Assembly: GCA_025506515.1 (NCBI GenBank)
Contig: CM046442.1
Span: 15,181,687-15,245,686, forward strand
Direction: 5' to 3'
DNA length: 64,000 nt
From: Flaveria trinervia
Taxonomy: Eukaryota > Streptophyta > Magnoliopsida > Asterales > Asteraceae
Shown here: one piece after another, positions 46,993-59,424 of the stretch
How positions within the stretch are numbered: the stretch's first letter is position 1
Layout of the letters: each line of letters opens with the position of its first letter
The notes under the pieces: model-generated
Told to the model about the DNA's origin: nothing
What the model saw: only the letters and a program-made list of their open reading frames with translations
Databases searched by the model: none
Translations under genes and position numbers: made by a program

Positions 46993-47999
46993 TGAGTTCT
47001 AGTTTTATATTAAAACATACTTTATCTTTCATTGAAACCGATCTTTACTTTTACTTGTGATCACACATCATATGTACACATAGATAATATCATTAGTATC
47101 TTCATCATTCGTTCATACCTTCTTTCATTCATCATGCATCATTACCATTCACTTTCATTACTTTCATTCTTATTCATTCTTACTTTCTTACTTTCATTCA
47201 TACGTTCATCATTACTTCGTTTCATTCCATCAAAAACCATGAACTTTACCCCACCGTCATGCATAAAGCTAATACTGGGCCGAAGTCTATCATAGACCTT
47301 CCGTCATGGTGCACGGCAGCCTGGCCACAGTACCTAGGGGTAAATTCAGGTGTACCATTGTCATGTGCTATACCCACCGTCATGCATAAAGCTGATACTA
47401 GGCTGAAGTCTATCATGGACCTTCCGTCATGGCGCACAGCAGCTTGACCACAGTACCTAGGGTAAGCGATAAAGGTTCTATACAAATGGTCGGTCATAAA
47501 GACAGACCCCAATGTGCATCCTTCTGAGGTAGCTAACCCACACACCGTTGAGCTAACACCCTACATTGGGGCGTGTCCCGACATACAAGGCTTGCAAGAC
47601 TTACATTACTTTCCTTCGTTCATTAATGCATGCATTCATTCATTATGTTTCTCTTTCGTTATCTTCCACTTTACGTTACGTAATACTTTCAGTTCATTCA
47701 TTAACATTCAACGTAAAGCCGCGGGAAAATAAACATACATAATAAGGAACATCATTGTAAACAGTCAACATCATCATACAAGGCACCATCAAACATGCAT
47801 AACATATATCATACATACATCATCATCATGCATAAACATACAACATCATACATCATCATCATGCCAATCATAACGCCTATGACCTCAAAAGTCAACTTAC
47901 ATGAGCCTCGGGAACCTCCCAAGTCAAAGCCTACCTCTACGCATCTCCCCGAAAGTCAGAAATTTAAACTATGTTCTTTCGGGTGCACAAACCCTACTT

Positions 48000-48335
48000 G
48001 GTCGTATGAACACCCTCTAGTCGCATGACCTCCCAGGCGACTGAACACTAGACGAATGAACATCAGGAGATTGGACCCTATACGAATGGACCCTTTACGA
48101 ATGGACCTAATGCGGATGGGCACTAATGCGGATTAGTACCTAGGCGTATGGACCCTCAGTCGCACGACTCACATGCGAATGAACCTTAGTCGCACGACTC
48201 ACATGCGAATGAACCTCAGTCGCATGAATCACATGCGTATGGACCTCAGTCATATGGCATCCATGCGCATGGACTTCAGTTGCATGCCTTTCGGTTGTAT
48301 GGCCTCCCGTTGCATGCCATTCGGTCGCATAGCCC
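48000..48335 (-). repeat. Degenerate TCGCATGACCTC-type repeats in the 3' LTR of D
   Basis: About 20 units such as AGTCGCATGACCTC, GGCGACTGAAC, ACATGCGAATGAACC and CAGTCGCACGACTC, spaced 15-25 bp. Confidence 0.8.
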
Positions 48336-48896
48336 TAGCTGATGTAGAATGCAGTTCATCTCGAACCTAATCTGCACCTTTCGGCCTCCAAACCCTCTCA
48401 AACCTGTTCTAAGCTCAAATCAACCATCCTAAACCTTAGGAATACATACCACAACACCATTCAAGCACAACCAAGCCTGAAAACAAACCCCACTCGCATC
48501 ACACACAAACACATACACACGGGTTCAACACACACTTCAAAAATGGGTTTTACTATGTGTTCCATCCCCAAATCAGTTGAAAATATGTAAAAGAGGGGTC
48601 CTAGAACTCACACAAACAACACCGTCGAGTACAGCTTCAATCTAACCCGCTACACCTCAACTTTTGCGCTTGAATCCACGAAACCGAAGCTTGAAACCCT
48701 CTTTTTCTCCCTCTCTTCTCTCTTATCCGAATTTTGTGAGTGTGAGGGGGGGTGTGGGCTGCCCTCCCCTCTTAATCCCCCACTCTTCCAAACCTTCTCT
48801 CATTTTTGCAAGTTTGATCCCTCAACTTTGGGCTTTATTCTTTTCTTTCTCTTTTTCGTCTTTCTTTGGCTTCAAGGGAAACAACCAGGCATTACA

Positions 48897-48912
48897 AGTC
48901 CACCCCTTATAT
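48897..48912 (-). promoter_or_regulatory. Polypurine tract of element D
   Basis: Minus-strand AAGGGGTGGACT lies directly before the LTR start at 48896. Confidence 0.75.
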
Positions 48913-48989
48913 AGGTTTCGTCTCGAAACCTGTTATACCTCGAACAGACGTGGGTAATGTTGTCTCGTCTCTTCTTTAGTCTCCCACGT

Positions 48990-49688
48990 AGACTCGGATC
49001 CCTTCTTGTGCATCCACTATACACGCACAAGAGGAACCACTTTATTCCTCAGCCTCTTCTCTTTTCGACCAATGATCGCCACTGGTTGCTTCACATAATT
49101 GAGCCGTTCGTCTACCTCGATATCTTCCAGTGGTACAACCATATTCTCGTCTGCTAAACATTTCCTCTGATGAGATACATGGAATGTCGGGTGGATTCCA
49201 CTTAACTCACCTGGTAACTCCAATCTATAGGCCACATCTCCTACTCTAGCAATGATCCGGAAAGACCCTATGTATCTCGGGCTCAACTTGCCCCGCTTTC
49301 TGAACCGAATGATACCCTTCCAAGGTGAGACCTTCAACATAACCCTGTCACCCACCTGGAATTCTATCGGTCTACGTCGTTTATCAGCATACGACTTTTG
49401 TCTATCTTTGGCTACCTTCATGAAGGCTTTGATCTTTTCAAGCTTCTCAGTCATAGCCTCGATCACCTTGACGCTTCCTAACTCTTTCTGACCAATATCA
49501 CCCCAAGAGACGGGTGTTCTGCATCTCCTACCGTATAGCATCTCGTAAGGTGGCATACCAATGCTGGCATGATAACTGTTGTTAAATGAGAACTCAGCTA
49601 ACGGTAAGTGGTCATCTCAACTTCCTCCAAAATCGATAACACATGCCCGAAGCATATCCTCCAATGTCTGAATGGTCCTTTCTCCATT
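48990..49688 (-). pseudogene. Integrase C-terminus and chromodomain-like tail of element D
   Basis: Minus-strand frame with PPYEMLYGRRCRTPVSWGDIG, VGDRVMLKVSPWKG, FRKRGKLSPRYIGSF, VAYRLELPGELSG, HPTFHVSHQRKC, then VKQPVAIIGRKEKRLRNKVV and a broken end. Upstream, the YNNSYHASIGM and LRACVIDFGG segments continue to 49688, where the solo LTR interrupts the catalytic region next to the conserved HPQT-GQSERT motif. Confidence 0.85.
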
Positions 49689-50436
49689 TGTTTTGTTAGG
49701 AGCGTGTATCGGACGAATACTAACAGATTTACGCGTATACCGAATCAAATAGTGCGGAATCCTATTTGATTGGTGATCTAATCAGTGAGAACGCACGTAG
49801 AATCAATTAAGGATTGAATCTAAACATTAAGAACGATTAGCAATCGATCTACTGTGATCTATGTAGTTGGAGCAGGTTACTAGAGGTCTCTGGACAACTA
49901 GGGTACGTCTAGGTATCGAAATATTCAAAGTGTCTTGTTTTTCCACGATTTAAGTGGTATTTATAGGTTAGGGTTTCTCAATCGTGCGAATGGACCATTT
50001 GCATGGTTCAGTCGTGTGATTGAGTCATGCGGTTGATCCATTCGCATGACTGAGTGTTCAGTCGTGCGACTTAGTCAATCTCATGTTACAATCATGCAAC
50101 TGATCCAGTCTCCTGGTTCATTCGTACGACTAGTTCATTAGCATGAAGTGTTCATGCGTATGGTCCATTAGCATGGGCCAATCGCATGAGAAATTCACAT
50201 GATTAAGTTTGAATATGTTTCATAATCATTAATTGATTTAGATATTATTCAAACAACCACAACCTATATAGTTAGTTCAATAAGCGTTATTACATACCAA
50301 CCAATGAAATATTCAACATTATAAGCACAACCACATATTGTATTTCATTAGGTACATGTACAATTACATAGGTGTAAGAAAATAAAAGCATATTACATTA
50401 AGTTCAGAAACTAGGGACACATGTATCCACACGTTT
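49689..50436 (-). mobile_element. 738-bp solo LTR inserted in the integrase of D
   Basis: The insert runs from TGTTAGGAGCG (49694) to ATCCACA (50431), with TG...CA ends. Near-identical pentamers TGTTT (49689-49693) and CGTTT (50432-50436) flank it. Removing it restores the normal integrase text CATTTGTTTGGGGATGAT. The short size and the TGTTAG/CCACA ends suggest a Copia-type LTR. A TATAAATA box read on the minus strand (about 49959-49968) suggests minus orientation. It carries its own array of CGCATG/CGACTG-like repeats. Confidence 0.8.
49983..50190 (-). repeat. Degenerate TCGTGCGA/TCGCATGA repeats in the short solo LTR
   Basis: About 13 units, for example TCGTGCGAATGGACC, TCGTGTGATTGAGTC, TTCGCATGACTGAG and TTCGTACGACTAG, in the middle of the 738-bp LTR. 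Confidence 0.8.
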
Positions 50437-51114
50437 GGGGATGATAAACCGTGCTAATATGTAACCTCGTCCCCATCGCGTCGTGGAATTTCTTCCAAAA
50501 TTTAGATGTAAACTGGGTGTCACGATCAGACACAATAGACACTGGCACACCATGACGAGATACAATTTCCTTGATGAATAGATTCGCCAACCTCTCAGAT
50601 GAATATGTCTCGCGGATCGGTAGGAAGTGAGCACTCTTCGTCAAATGGTCAACTATCACCTATACGGCATCATACCCTTTCGGGGTACGCGACAGCTTTG
50701 TAATGAAATCCATGGTGATGTGCTCCCACTTCCATTCCGGTATATCCAAAGGTTGAATCTTCTCATACGGCTTCTAATGCTCGGCCTTCGCTTGTAGACA
50801 AGTAAGGCATTTACTCACATACTCCACCGCATCACGCTTCATACCCGGCCACCAATAATCTTTCTTCATGTCTTGGTATTTGTAGCACCGGGATGAATAA
50901 AGTATCGAATATTATGAGCTTCGTCCATAATCTTCATGCATAGATCCCCAAAACAAGGAATCCACATCTGTCCGAATCGGGTTCTAACACCGAGTGTGTT
51001 TTCACCCAATTCCGCAATCAGACCTCGCATTCTTTCGGAGTTAAGATGATCTTCTTTCAGTGCCTCATCTTGGAAATCTTTGAATTGCTTCATCACATCG
51101 GAGGTCATGATCAA
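50437..51114 (-). pseudogene. Integrase zinc region and core of element D
   Basis: Minus-strand sequence with the zinc-binding part in broken frames (ALKEDHLNSERMRGL, WIPCFGDLCMKIMDEAH, then WWPGMKRDAVEYV-like text) and the core: IVDHLTKSAHFLPIRE, IVSDRDTQFTS, DAMGTRLHISTVYHPQT. The first Asp is followed by His instead of the usual Arg. The catalytic Glu lies beyond the 738-bp insertion. Confidence 0.8.
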
Positions 51115-51570
51115 CTAGTAAGCTTTCACTCGAATTGACTCGGGTCTCTTTTTTCTGCTACGGGCGTTCCCCACCACATTGGCTTTGCCCGGATGGTAAT
51201 GGATCTCGCAATCATAATCCTTTATGAGCTCCAACCATCGTCTCTGTCTCATGTTTAGGTCCTTCTGCTCAAAGAAGTACTTAAAGCTCTTGTGGTCTGT
51301 GAATATGGTGCACTTCGTCCCGTAAAGGTAGTGCCTCCAAATCTTTAACGCAAAGACCACGGCTGCTAGCTCCAAGTCATGAGTAGGATAATTGACCTTA
51401 TGAACCTTCAACTGTCGGGATGCATAGGCTATAACCTTTCCTCTTTACATTAACACACACCCCAACCCCGAGTAGGAAGCATCAGAATAAACCACCAGAT
51501 CTTCACTTCCATCGGGTAATGATAGAACAGGAGCTTGAGTCAACCTCGCTTTCGATTCCTCGAACGCCTT
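51115..51570 (-). pseudogene. RNase H of element D
   Basis: Clear RNase H landmarks on the minus strand: VHKVNYPTHDLELAAVVFAL, KIWRHYLYGTKC, FTDHKSFKYFF, QKDLNMRQRRWLELIKDYD, YHPGKANVVGNARSRK (normally VADALSRK). The preceding DASYSGLGV part contains a stop near 51448. Confidence 0.85.
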
Positions 51571-51573
51571 CTC

Positions 51574-52420
51574 TTAAGTTTGACCCCATACAAACTTCAC
51601 ATCTTTTCGGGTCAACTTGGTTAGTGGAGAAGCAATCTTAGAGAAGTCTTGAATGAATCTTCTGTAGTAGCCCGCCAAACCCAAGAAGCTACGAATCTCG
51701 GATGGCATCTTTGGAGACTTCCATTGCATCACCGCCTCCACCTTTGCTGGGTCCACCATAATTCCCTCAGGATTCACCATGTAACCCAAGAATTGAACCT
51801 CGCGCAACCAGAACGCGCACTTGGAGAACTTGGTGCACAACTTCTCCTTCCTCAACGTCTCCAAAACCTCCCGAATGTGACCGACATGCTCTATCTCGCT
51901 CTTCGAATAAATCAGGACATCATCAATAAACACAATCACTTATTTATCCAACATCAGCCCGACACACTCGATTCATCAGATCCATAAAAGCAGTTGGCGC
52001 ATTGGTCAAACCAAAAGACAAGACAAGAAACTCGTAATGATCATAACGCGTGCGAAAAGCTGTTTTAGGGATATCCTACTCCTTCAATTTCAACTAATGG
52101 TAACCAGATCGAAGGTCTATCCTTGAAAACCAACTGGCACCTTGAAGCTAATCAAACAAGTCATCAATTCTTGGTAAGGGGTAGCGGTTCTTTATCGTCA
52201 ACTTATTCAGCTCACGGTAGTCAATACACATCCTCATACTACCATCTTTCTTCTTCACGAATAAGACCGGAGCACCCCAAGGAGAGATACTCGGTCTAAT
52301 AAACCCCTTATCAAGCAGCTCTTGCAACTGATCCATCAACTCTTTCAACTCAGTCGGAGCCAACCAATACGGTGCCTTGGCAACAGGTTAGGCACCCGAT
52401 ATCAGATCAATCTAAAACTC
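51574..52420 (-). pseudogene. Reverse transcriptase of element D
   Basis: Two long open pieces on the minus strand. 52363-52148 holds LLDKGFIRPSISPWGAPVLF, KKDGSMRMCIDYREL and KNRYPLPRIDDLFD. 51939-51574 holds the catalytic FIDDVLIYSKS, KLCTKFSKCAFWLREVQFLG, FLGLAGYYRRFIQDFSKIA and LTRKDVKFVWG. The intervening FRTRYDHYEFLVLSFGLTNAP region (51960-52147) is in a broken frame with stops. Confidence 0.88.
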
Positions 52421-52426
52421 GATCTC

Positions 52427-53191
52427 TCAGTCAGGCGGCACTCCTGGTAAGTCTTTGGGAAACACGTCTCGGAAGTCACACACAACCGGTACATCAGACA
52501 GTTGTGGTGTTGGTGTTTCTACATCCTTCACGTAAGCCAAGTAGGCACTACCTCCACGCCTCATGCACTTTCCCGCCACCGCCATTGAGATTACTTTTGG
52601 GATCATCGTGACCCGATCCCCACAAACTGTCACTATACTCCCGTCAGGTGCTGTCAAACGAATCATCTTCTTGCGACACACAATGTTCGCCTTGTAGTCC
52701 GCTAACCAATCCATCCCAAGAACTACATCGAAACCACCTACGGTCATCACGAACGGTCTAACAGGAAATTTATGACCTTCTAATTCCACATCACAGTCTT
52801 CTATCATCTCAAAAATCCTGGTAGACTTACCTATGACAATTTCTACATCAAATGGCGCATCAACACTCCTACTACTAATAGGCAGTTTAGCACCAAAATC
52901 AGCAAAGATAAAAATTTTACTGGCACCAGAATCAAATAACACAGAGGCTAAAGTTTGGTTTACTAGAAACACACCTGAAATAACATCAGGGTCCGTCCTA
53001 GCCTCCTCATGTGTCATCGTAAACGCTCTGGCGCTTGTCCTTGGTCCTTCACCTCCAATCTTCTTCACCCCGAAACCCTCAGCCCTCGGCTTCTTACAGT
53101 CTCTACTCATGTGGCCCTCTGCGCCACAATTAAAACACGGACCGTACGATAGTCCTTTGCTATATGCCCCATCTTCCCATATTTGAAGCAC
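52427..53191 (-). pseudogene. Last zinc knuckle and protease of element D
   Basis: One open frame of about 250 codons. It opens with an intact CX2CX4HX4C knuckle (CFNCGAEGHMSRDC), then the protease: TLASVLFDSGASKIF with an intact catalytic DSG, DVELEGHKFPVRPFVM, DVVLGMDWLADYKANIV, RKKMIRLTAPDG, and the linker to RT (PVVCDFRDVFPKDLPGVPPD). A stop ends it at 52427. Confidence 0.88.
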
Positions 53192-54281
53192 AAGTTTGAT
53201 CCCAGCCTACATTCCCCACTATGCTCCTTTCCACATCTACCACACTTCTTAGACCCTGCACTAGATGTGACCACACGACGGTTGTCTACCCGTGCCTTCT
53301 TGTTACTTGTCGGGGCACCACTTCGACCAAACCTTTTCCCGCTCCAATTCTGGTCACCGCACCTTTTCTTGCTACCTTCAGCTACCACCACAGTTCTCTC
53401 ATCATACAGCCTCCCTGCCAAATCCATCGCCGACCTAAACGTGCTCGGTCGGGCAGCGATCATGTGCCTGCGGATATCCACTAGCAAGCCCTGGATGTAC
53501 CTCTTGACCTTTCGTGATAGAGGCATCACCTTATCCGGCACCAACCATGCTATTTTATTGAATTTGGTGGTGTATTGTTGATATGTCATGGTTCCTACCT
53601 CCAGCTGTAGGAATTCCCTTTCCACCTTATCCATTTCCTTGTGAGGACAGACTCCTCAATCACCAACTTCTTCAGCTCCGACCATCTTATCCTCCCAATT
53701 ACCTGACTACCCTTGGCTTGGACTATATTGTTCCACTAACACAGAGCCGAGTCCATAAAAGAGTGGGCAGCAAACTTCACTTTCTGATCCTCCCGGCACT
53801 CGCTGATGTTCAAAACAACTTCCATCTCTCTCACCCACCGGTGAGCAGCAGCAGTGTCGTTACCATCAAAAGTAGGGGGCTTGCATCTTTCAAATGCCCT
53901 GTAGTTACAGCCTCGTGCCGCCTCCGGCGTAGGCTCTTCTTCTTCCACTTCTTCTTCATCATCAGACAGAACCGTCTTAGTCTCGAGCTGTCTTCCTTCG
54001 CCCGTAGGTCTACTTCTTTCCTTCCTTTCTCCTTCCCTCACAGCCTTAATAACTTCAGTCACCACAGACAGTAAGATTGTCTGCATGACCGGATGCACCT
54101 CTTTGACAACAGTCTCCTTCACTAAGGCCCTTAAGTTTGCACTCTCATCACCGCCCTCCGGATAAGGGGTCTCTGGCTCCTCATGAACCACCTTTTCAAC
54201 TCTGGGTCTTCCTCTCTTGGGTCGCAGTTCAACACCATGACCTCCACCACGTGAAGCTTTTGAAGATCTACCATCGGCCAT
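53107..54281 (-). pseudogene. Gag of element D
   Basis: I place the start at 54281 (MADGRSSKASRGGG), matching the start of gag in B and C. The first piece (to 53736) contains an acidic stretch (DDEEEVEEEEPTPEAARG), AFERCKPPTFDG, AAHRWVREMEVVLN and DSALC followed by a stop where Trp is expected. The second piece (53634-53107) has DKVEREFLQLEV, KFNKIAWLVPDKV, KVKRYIQGLLVDIRRHM and knuckles, of which one reads CFKYGKMGHIAKDY with two Cys replaced by Tyr. Confidence 0.87.
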
Positions 54282-54629
54282 CCATACACACACTGAAAGA
54301 TTCAAACACCATCATGGTCATTCAAGGAACAACTTAGTTTATGTCAAGTATAGTAAGTCCCTAATTACAGTGGCTAGTTATGATTAGCCACTTACTTTAC
54401 TCTTCATACCCCAAGCATTACCTATTCTGACTACATCAGTATCCAAATCTACATACACACATAACCACATAACATGCGCATATAATATCGGTTAATATTA
54501 CGAAAATACCTGATGGCACGCCGCTACTCGGACAGGCATCCCTTCCCTTTCCGTCCCATTTTCAGTTTAAGTTTAGATTTATTTTGAAAATTTACCCGTT
54601 TCACTTAAACTTTGGCTCTGATACCAACT
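54282..54629 (-). promoter_or_regulatory. Leader and primer-binding site of element D
   Basis: Untranslated leader with TGGTATCAGAGCCAAAG (minus strand, 54610-54626), complementary to initiator Met tRNA, three bases from the LTR. Confidence 0.85.
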
Positions 54630-54857
54630 TGTAAGACCCCGTTCCCGAGTTAATCATTGCACATAAAACATATATTTCATTAAATTAAAGAAAAGCATTG
54701 CAGTGGAATCATCAAAATAGACATATCATTTCATTATAAAAGCTTTTGCAAAACAATACATCGTTATCAAGTTACAAAATACATGTTGTATTACATCACA
54801 AAAGCATTATAAAAATGGATGACATCCAAAAGAGCTGAGTAGCCACCCCGTGCCATC

Positions 54858-54909
54858 CTCAGCAACATTACATGCCAACTGGAAACACATAAAAGTCAGT
54901 GTTACTGAG
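54858..54909 (-). other. Possible stem-loop in the 5' LTR of D
   Basis: CTCAGCAAC (54858-54866) against GTTACTGAG (54901-54909), eight of nine pairs, 228 bp from the LTR end. Confidence 0.5.
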
Positions 54910-55899
54910 TAAGTTCTAGTTTTATATTAAAACATACTTTATCTTTCGTTGAAATCGATCTTTATTTTTGCATGTGATCACACATCATACGTACACATAG
55001 ATAATATCATTATTATCTTCATCATTCGTTCATACTTTCTTTCATTCATCATACATCATTACCATTCACTTTCATTACTTTCATTCTTATTCATTCTTAC
55101 TTTCTTACTTTCATTCATACGTTCATCATTACTTCGTTTCATTCCATCAAAAACCATGAACTTTACCCCACCATCATGCATAAAGCTGCATGGGCCAAAA
55201 TCTATCATAGACCTTCCGTCATGGCGCACAGCAGCCTGGCCACAGTACCTAGGGATAAATTTATTATCATGTGCTATACCCACCGTCATGCATAAAGCTG
55301 ATACTGGGCCGAAGTCTATCATAGACCTTCCGTCATGGCGCACAGCAGCCTGGCCACAGTACCTAGGGTAAGCGACAAAGGTTCTATACAAATAGTCAGT
55401 CATAAAGATGGACCCCGATGTGCATCCTTCTGAGGTAGCTAACCCACACACCGTTGGGCTAACACCCTACATTGGGGCCTGTCCCGACATACAAGGCTTG
55501 CAAGACTTACATTACTTTCCTTCGTTCATTAATGCATGCATTCATTCATTATGTTCCTCTTTCGTTATCTTTCACTTTACATTATGTAATACTTTCTGTT
55601 CATTCATTAACATTCAACGTAAAGCTACGGGAAAATAAATATACATAATAAGGAACATCATCGTAAACAGTCAACATTATCATACAGGACACCATCAAAC
55701 ACGCATAACATACATCATACATACATCATCATCATGCATAAACATACAACATCATACATCATCATTATGCCCATCATAACACCTATGACCTCAAAAGTCA
55801 ACTTACATGAGCCCCCGGGAACCTCCCAAGTCAAAGCCTACCTCTATGCATCTCTCCGAAAGTCAGAAAGTTAAACTATGTTCTTTCGAGTGCACAAGC

Positions 55900-56215
55900 C
55901 CTACTTGGGCGTATGGACACCCTCCAGTCGCATGACCTCCCAGGCAACTAACACTTAGATGAATGAACATCGGGCGATTGGACCCTTTGCGAATGGACCC
56001 TATGCGAATGGACCTAATTTGGATGGGCACTAATGCGGATGAGTACCTAGGCGGATGGACCCTCAGTCGCACGACTCACATGCGAATGAACCTCAGTCGC
56101 ACAAATCACATGCGTATGGACCTCAGTCGCATGACATTTATGCGCATGGACTTCAGTCGCATGTCTTTTGGCCGTATGGCCTCCCGAATCATGCCATTCG
56201 GTCGCATAGCCCTAG
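55900..56215 (-). repeat. Degenerate TCGCATGACCTC-type repeats in the 5' LTR of D
   Basis: Counterpart of 48000-48335. One CAGTCGCACGACTCACATGCGAATGAACC segment present twice in the 3' LTR is present once here, so the arrays differ in unit number. Confidence 0.78.
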
Positions 56216-56774
56216 CTGATGCAGAATGCAGTTCATCCTGAACCTAATCTGCACCTTTCGGCCTCCAAACCCTCTCAAACCTGTTCTAAGCTCAAATCAA
56301 CCATCCTAAATCTTAGGAATACATACCACAACACTATTCAAGCACAACCAAGCCCGAAAACAAACCCCACTCGCATAAACACATTCACAAGGGTTCAACA
56401 CACACACTTCAAAAACGGGTTTTACTATGTGTTCCAGCCCCAAATCATTTGAAAACGTGTAAAAGAGGGGTTATAGAACTCACACAAACAACACCGTCGA
56501 GCAGAGCTTCAATCTAACCCACTACACCTCAACTTTTGCTCTTGAATCCACGAAACCGAAGCTTGAAACCCTCTTTTTTCTCCCTGTCTTCTCTCTTGGC
56601 TGAATTTTGTGAGTGTGGGGGAGGGTGTGGGTTGCCCTCCCCTCTTAATCCCCCACTCTTCCAAACCTTCTCCCGTTTTGACAAGTTTGGTCCCTCGACT
56701 TTGGGCTTTAGTTCTTTTCTTTCTCTTTTTTTCTTTCTTTGGCTTCAAGAAAAACAACCGGGCGTTACAACATG

Positions 56775-57987
56775 TGTACGTGTGTACGTGTGTGTGTGTA
56801 TGTATGTATGTAAAGTAATAATCAAAGACTAAACATTAAAAGCCAAAAGTGTGTTGAGCAAAATACGAATAAAGAAGAGGTCACTATTCATTTCCTTTGT
56901 CAATCAATTATAGAGTAATGTTTGTTATTTTTTTCATTTTTTTGGTTTAGAATATTTTGGTAATTTTACAAGCGTAACAAAGGAAATTAATCTCTGTTAG
57001 CATCGGGACTTTTAGCGTGTATTTTTTGCATTGTTCAGGTGCTCTGCTCTGTTCTATTAAAAGTAAGGATCACTCTATTAAAGTAGGGATCAAATGTAAA
57101 ATATGAACAATACTCATGGACTATTAGTGTAGTTATATTTTATATATAAGTGTACGTTTTGATTTTTAAAATGTAAGCACTGCAACTTCAAACCGTTGCT
57201 CTTTACGCTCTTTAATCCGCTGCGAAGTGCCTGCTTATTGTTCTAATTAATTTGTAATTTCATTTTGTTTAATTTGTTGTTTATTATTACTTGCTTTCTC
57301 TAATATTGTTTAGTTAATAATCTTCTTCTTTACTCTTTTTAATTAATCATTTCTAGTTCAAGTTGATTTTCTTATTTTTTGGTATAGTTTATTTGTTTGT
57401 TTAAGCAAGCTAAATGATTCTATAAATTATTAAAGTAACATGTCTGTTTATGTTATTATTTATTTGTGATGTGCTCTATCAACATCAATGATCTTTGTAC
57501 ACACGTATATATGTTATTATATCATAAATTATTATTTTCTGTAACTCGACTCATGGTTTGATTGACACAAATTTGTTCGTACACATAAGTATTTATTTGA
57601 AGCTTTGCTAGAATCTATAGATCATATTTTTTAATCGAGTCTAAGGTTGAAATTGTTTATGAAAGATGCTACTTGCGCGTGATATCGGTGTTTCAGACCT
57701 CATCTTGAAGATCAAATAAAAAAGTTAGATTAGAGATTATACATTTTAACCTTAAAGATATTGTTGCCTTGTTGGGTGATGGGCTCGTTTAGTTGTTTTA
57801 TTTGGAGTTTTTCTGGGTGTTGTTTGCACTTTAGTTTTAGTAGTTGTTTGATATTCAGTTATAGTAATTGTTTGCCACATTCTTTTATCTTTTTCGGCTT
57901 AGTTGTATGTTTCCTCGGTGGATTTGATGCCCGATAACTTAATAATATGAGGCAAACTTAATATATATTATATATATATATATATAG

Positions 57988-58018
<31 letters not shown>

Positions 58019-58689
58019 CAATTAGTTACAAACCTAATAAGAATAAAGCTATTCGATAATATGAGTATCACCATCGTTTCTCTTCCCGATCATATAAGTT
58101 GTAAAAAATCTCACGATTGTTAACCAAAACAACTAAATAAATAAAGAAATAGCTATTTTCCGAATATTATATTGGCTAGAACTGATAATAAATTAAAATG
58201 ACACGTAACTCGATTACAAAGTGTTATTATATTAACTAATATTATGTAATTTACATATATTTTAATGACAAGACTGTAGTATTGATTTATCATTCCAGAA
58301 TTGTTTTTTATAAATTTTTCCTAATAAAACTAAACATAAACATAATTGAGGATTTTACTCAATTAACCATGTGATATGTCGAAATTAAAAAAATAGAGTC
58401 AAAAAAGCGGGAGTGAGAAGTACAGAAAATAATGAAGTGAAAAAGCTGCAATTGATTGATGCCCGTTGAAAACAAAATGTCAAACACTAGCATTTGTTTT
58501 TGGACATGGACCTATGCTCTTCCTACCAAACCCCACTTCCTTCTTTACCACATCTTATCCCTATTTCATCAAGTTTTAGAGTTATAAAATACTAAATTGG
58601 TTCTTGCGGTTTATTAAAATATTTAAGAGTTGATTATATAAATGTTACATTTGTTAAATTACTTTTCAGACAATTTCTATTGCTTTGCC
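56775..58689. other. AT-rich stretch with a (TA)n microsatellite
   Basis: No gene recognised. A (GT/TGTA)n patch continues from element D's insertion site to 56810, and a (TA)n run with one GATA interruption spans about 57960-58016. Confidence 0.6.
57960..58016. repeat. (TA)n microsatellite
   Basis: Nearly pure TA dinucleotide repeat of about 55 bp. Confidence 0.95.
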
Positions 58690-59215
58690 CGTGATCGGCC
58701 CATTGCCGAAGTGAACGGCGCCCGCCTGAAAGGTGGTGAAGGGTAGTGGTGGGCCCTATCATTTTAAAATTAATTTTAAAATATTAATATAGTAGTGGGC
58801 CTACTATCATTAAATAATTTTAAATAAAATATTTTAAGTTAAACAGGTTTTAAAATATTTTAGTTCAAATAATAACTTAAGTATGATATTTTAATTAAAA
58901 TGTGTTCATTAGAGTTTACTTTTTATATTTTTATAATTATTTAAAATGTCTTAAAGTTCCTTATAAAGGTTTCAATTAAAAGGTATTTTGAATTTATTTT
59001 TTTAATATTTATAATAATAAACTAAATAATTTGAATATATTTATTTAAAGTAAATAAAAAGAAAATATGCGGTGAAAAAATAAAGGTGTTTATGGGAAGG
59101 AGTGTGTTGGGTGTTAAAATGTTTGTGGGAACAATAAGTGGAGGTGATTGTAAAGCTGATGTGAAATGCTAATTAGTATTATTTGTGGAAAATGCGTCTT
59201 TTAGCATTGTGGATA
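58690..59215. mobile_element. Probable MITE of PIF/Harbinger (Tourist) type
   Basis: The right end TTTTAGCATTGTGGATAGTC resembles the common GGGCATCCACAATG-type Tourist terminus in reverse. The left part has the GC-rich GAACGGCGCCCGCC...GGTGGTG block followed by an AT-rich core. No coding. The left terminus and TSD are uncertain. Confidence 0.4.
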
Positions 59216-59424
59216 GTCTCATGTTTGATACTCAAGTATCGTTTAATATTAGCTAATAAGTATGTCAGCTTTTAACAAAATTATTCCATCTATATGTACG
59301 CAATAGCCTTTACACCCTTCTCATAACCCTTTCAACCATCACCAATACCCATTCTTACCACCATACCCTCCACTGTTGTTAACCCCCACCGCCTCCACCC
59401 CTTCTTCAATTCTTTTACTTGTAT
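59216..59424. other. Host flank of the nested solo LTRs
   Basis: AT-rich, then C-rich with ACCCCCACCGCCTCCACCCC-like text; no gene. It continues after 63153 with similar CACCATC-rich DNA. Confidence 0.5.

Larger units (their letters stand above)
46698..48896 (-). mobile_element. 3' LTR of element D (2.20 kb)
   Basis: Minus-strand start TGTAATGCCTGG at 48896 and end CTTACA at 46698. It carries two tandem copies of a segment with CCGTCATGCATAAAGCT...CCACAGTACCTAGGG (about 47250-47470). Confidence 0.88.
46698..56769 (-). mobile_element. Ty3/Gypsy element D with both LTRs
   Basis: Minus strand: 5' LTR 54630-56769, primer site, gag, protease, RT, RNase H, integrase (split by a solo LTR at 49694-50431), purine tract, 3' LTR 46698-48896. 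Flanking pentamers are ACGTG (46693-46697) and ACATG (56770-56774), inside a TGTACG-rich site. In about 290 aligned bases the LTRs differ at some 14 positions, so roughly 4-5 per cent divergence. It is related to but distinct from element B. All coding parts are disabled. Confidence 0.9.
54630..56769 (-). mobile_element. 5' LTR of element D (2.14 kb)
   Basis: Minus-strand start TGTAACGCCCGG at 56769, end CTTACA at 54630. Compared with the 3' LTR it lacks a short piece near the leader side and keeps the two tandem copies around 55170-55370. CGCATG/CGACTG-like repeats lie at 55900-56215. Confidence 0.88.
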
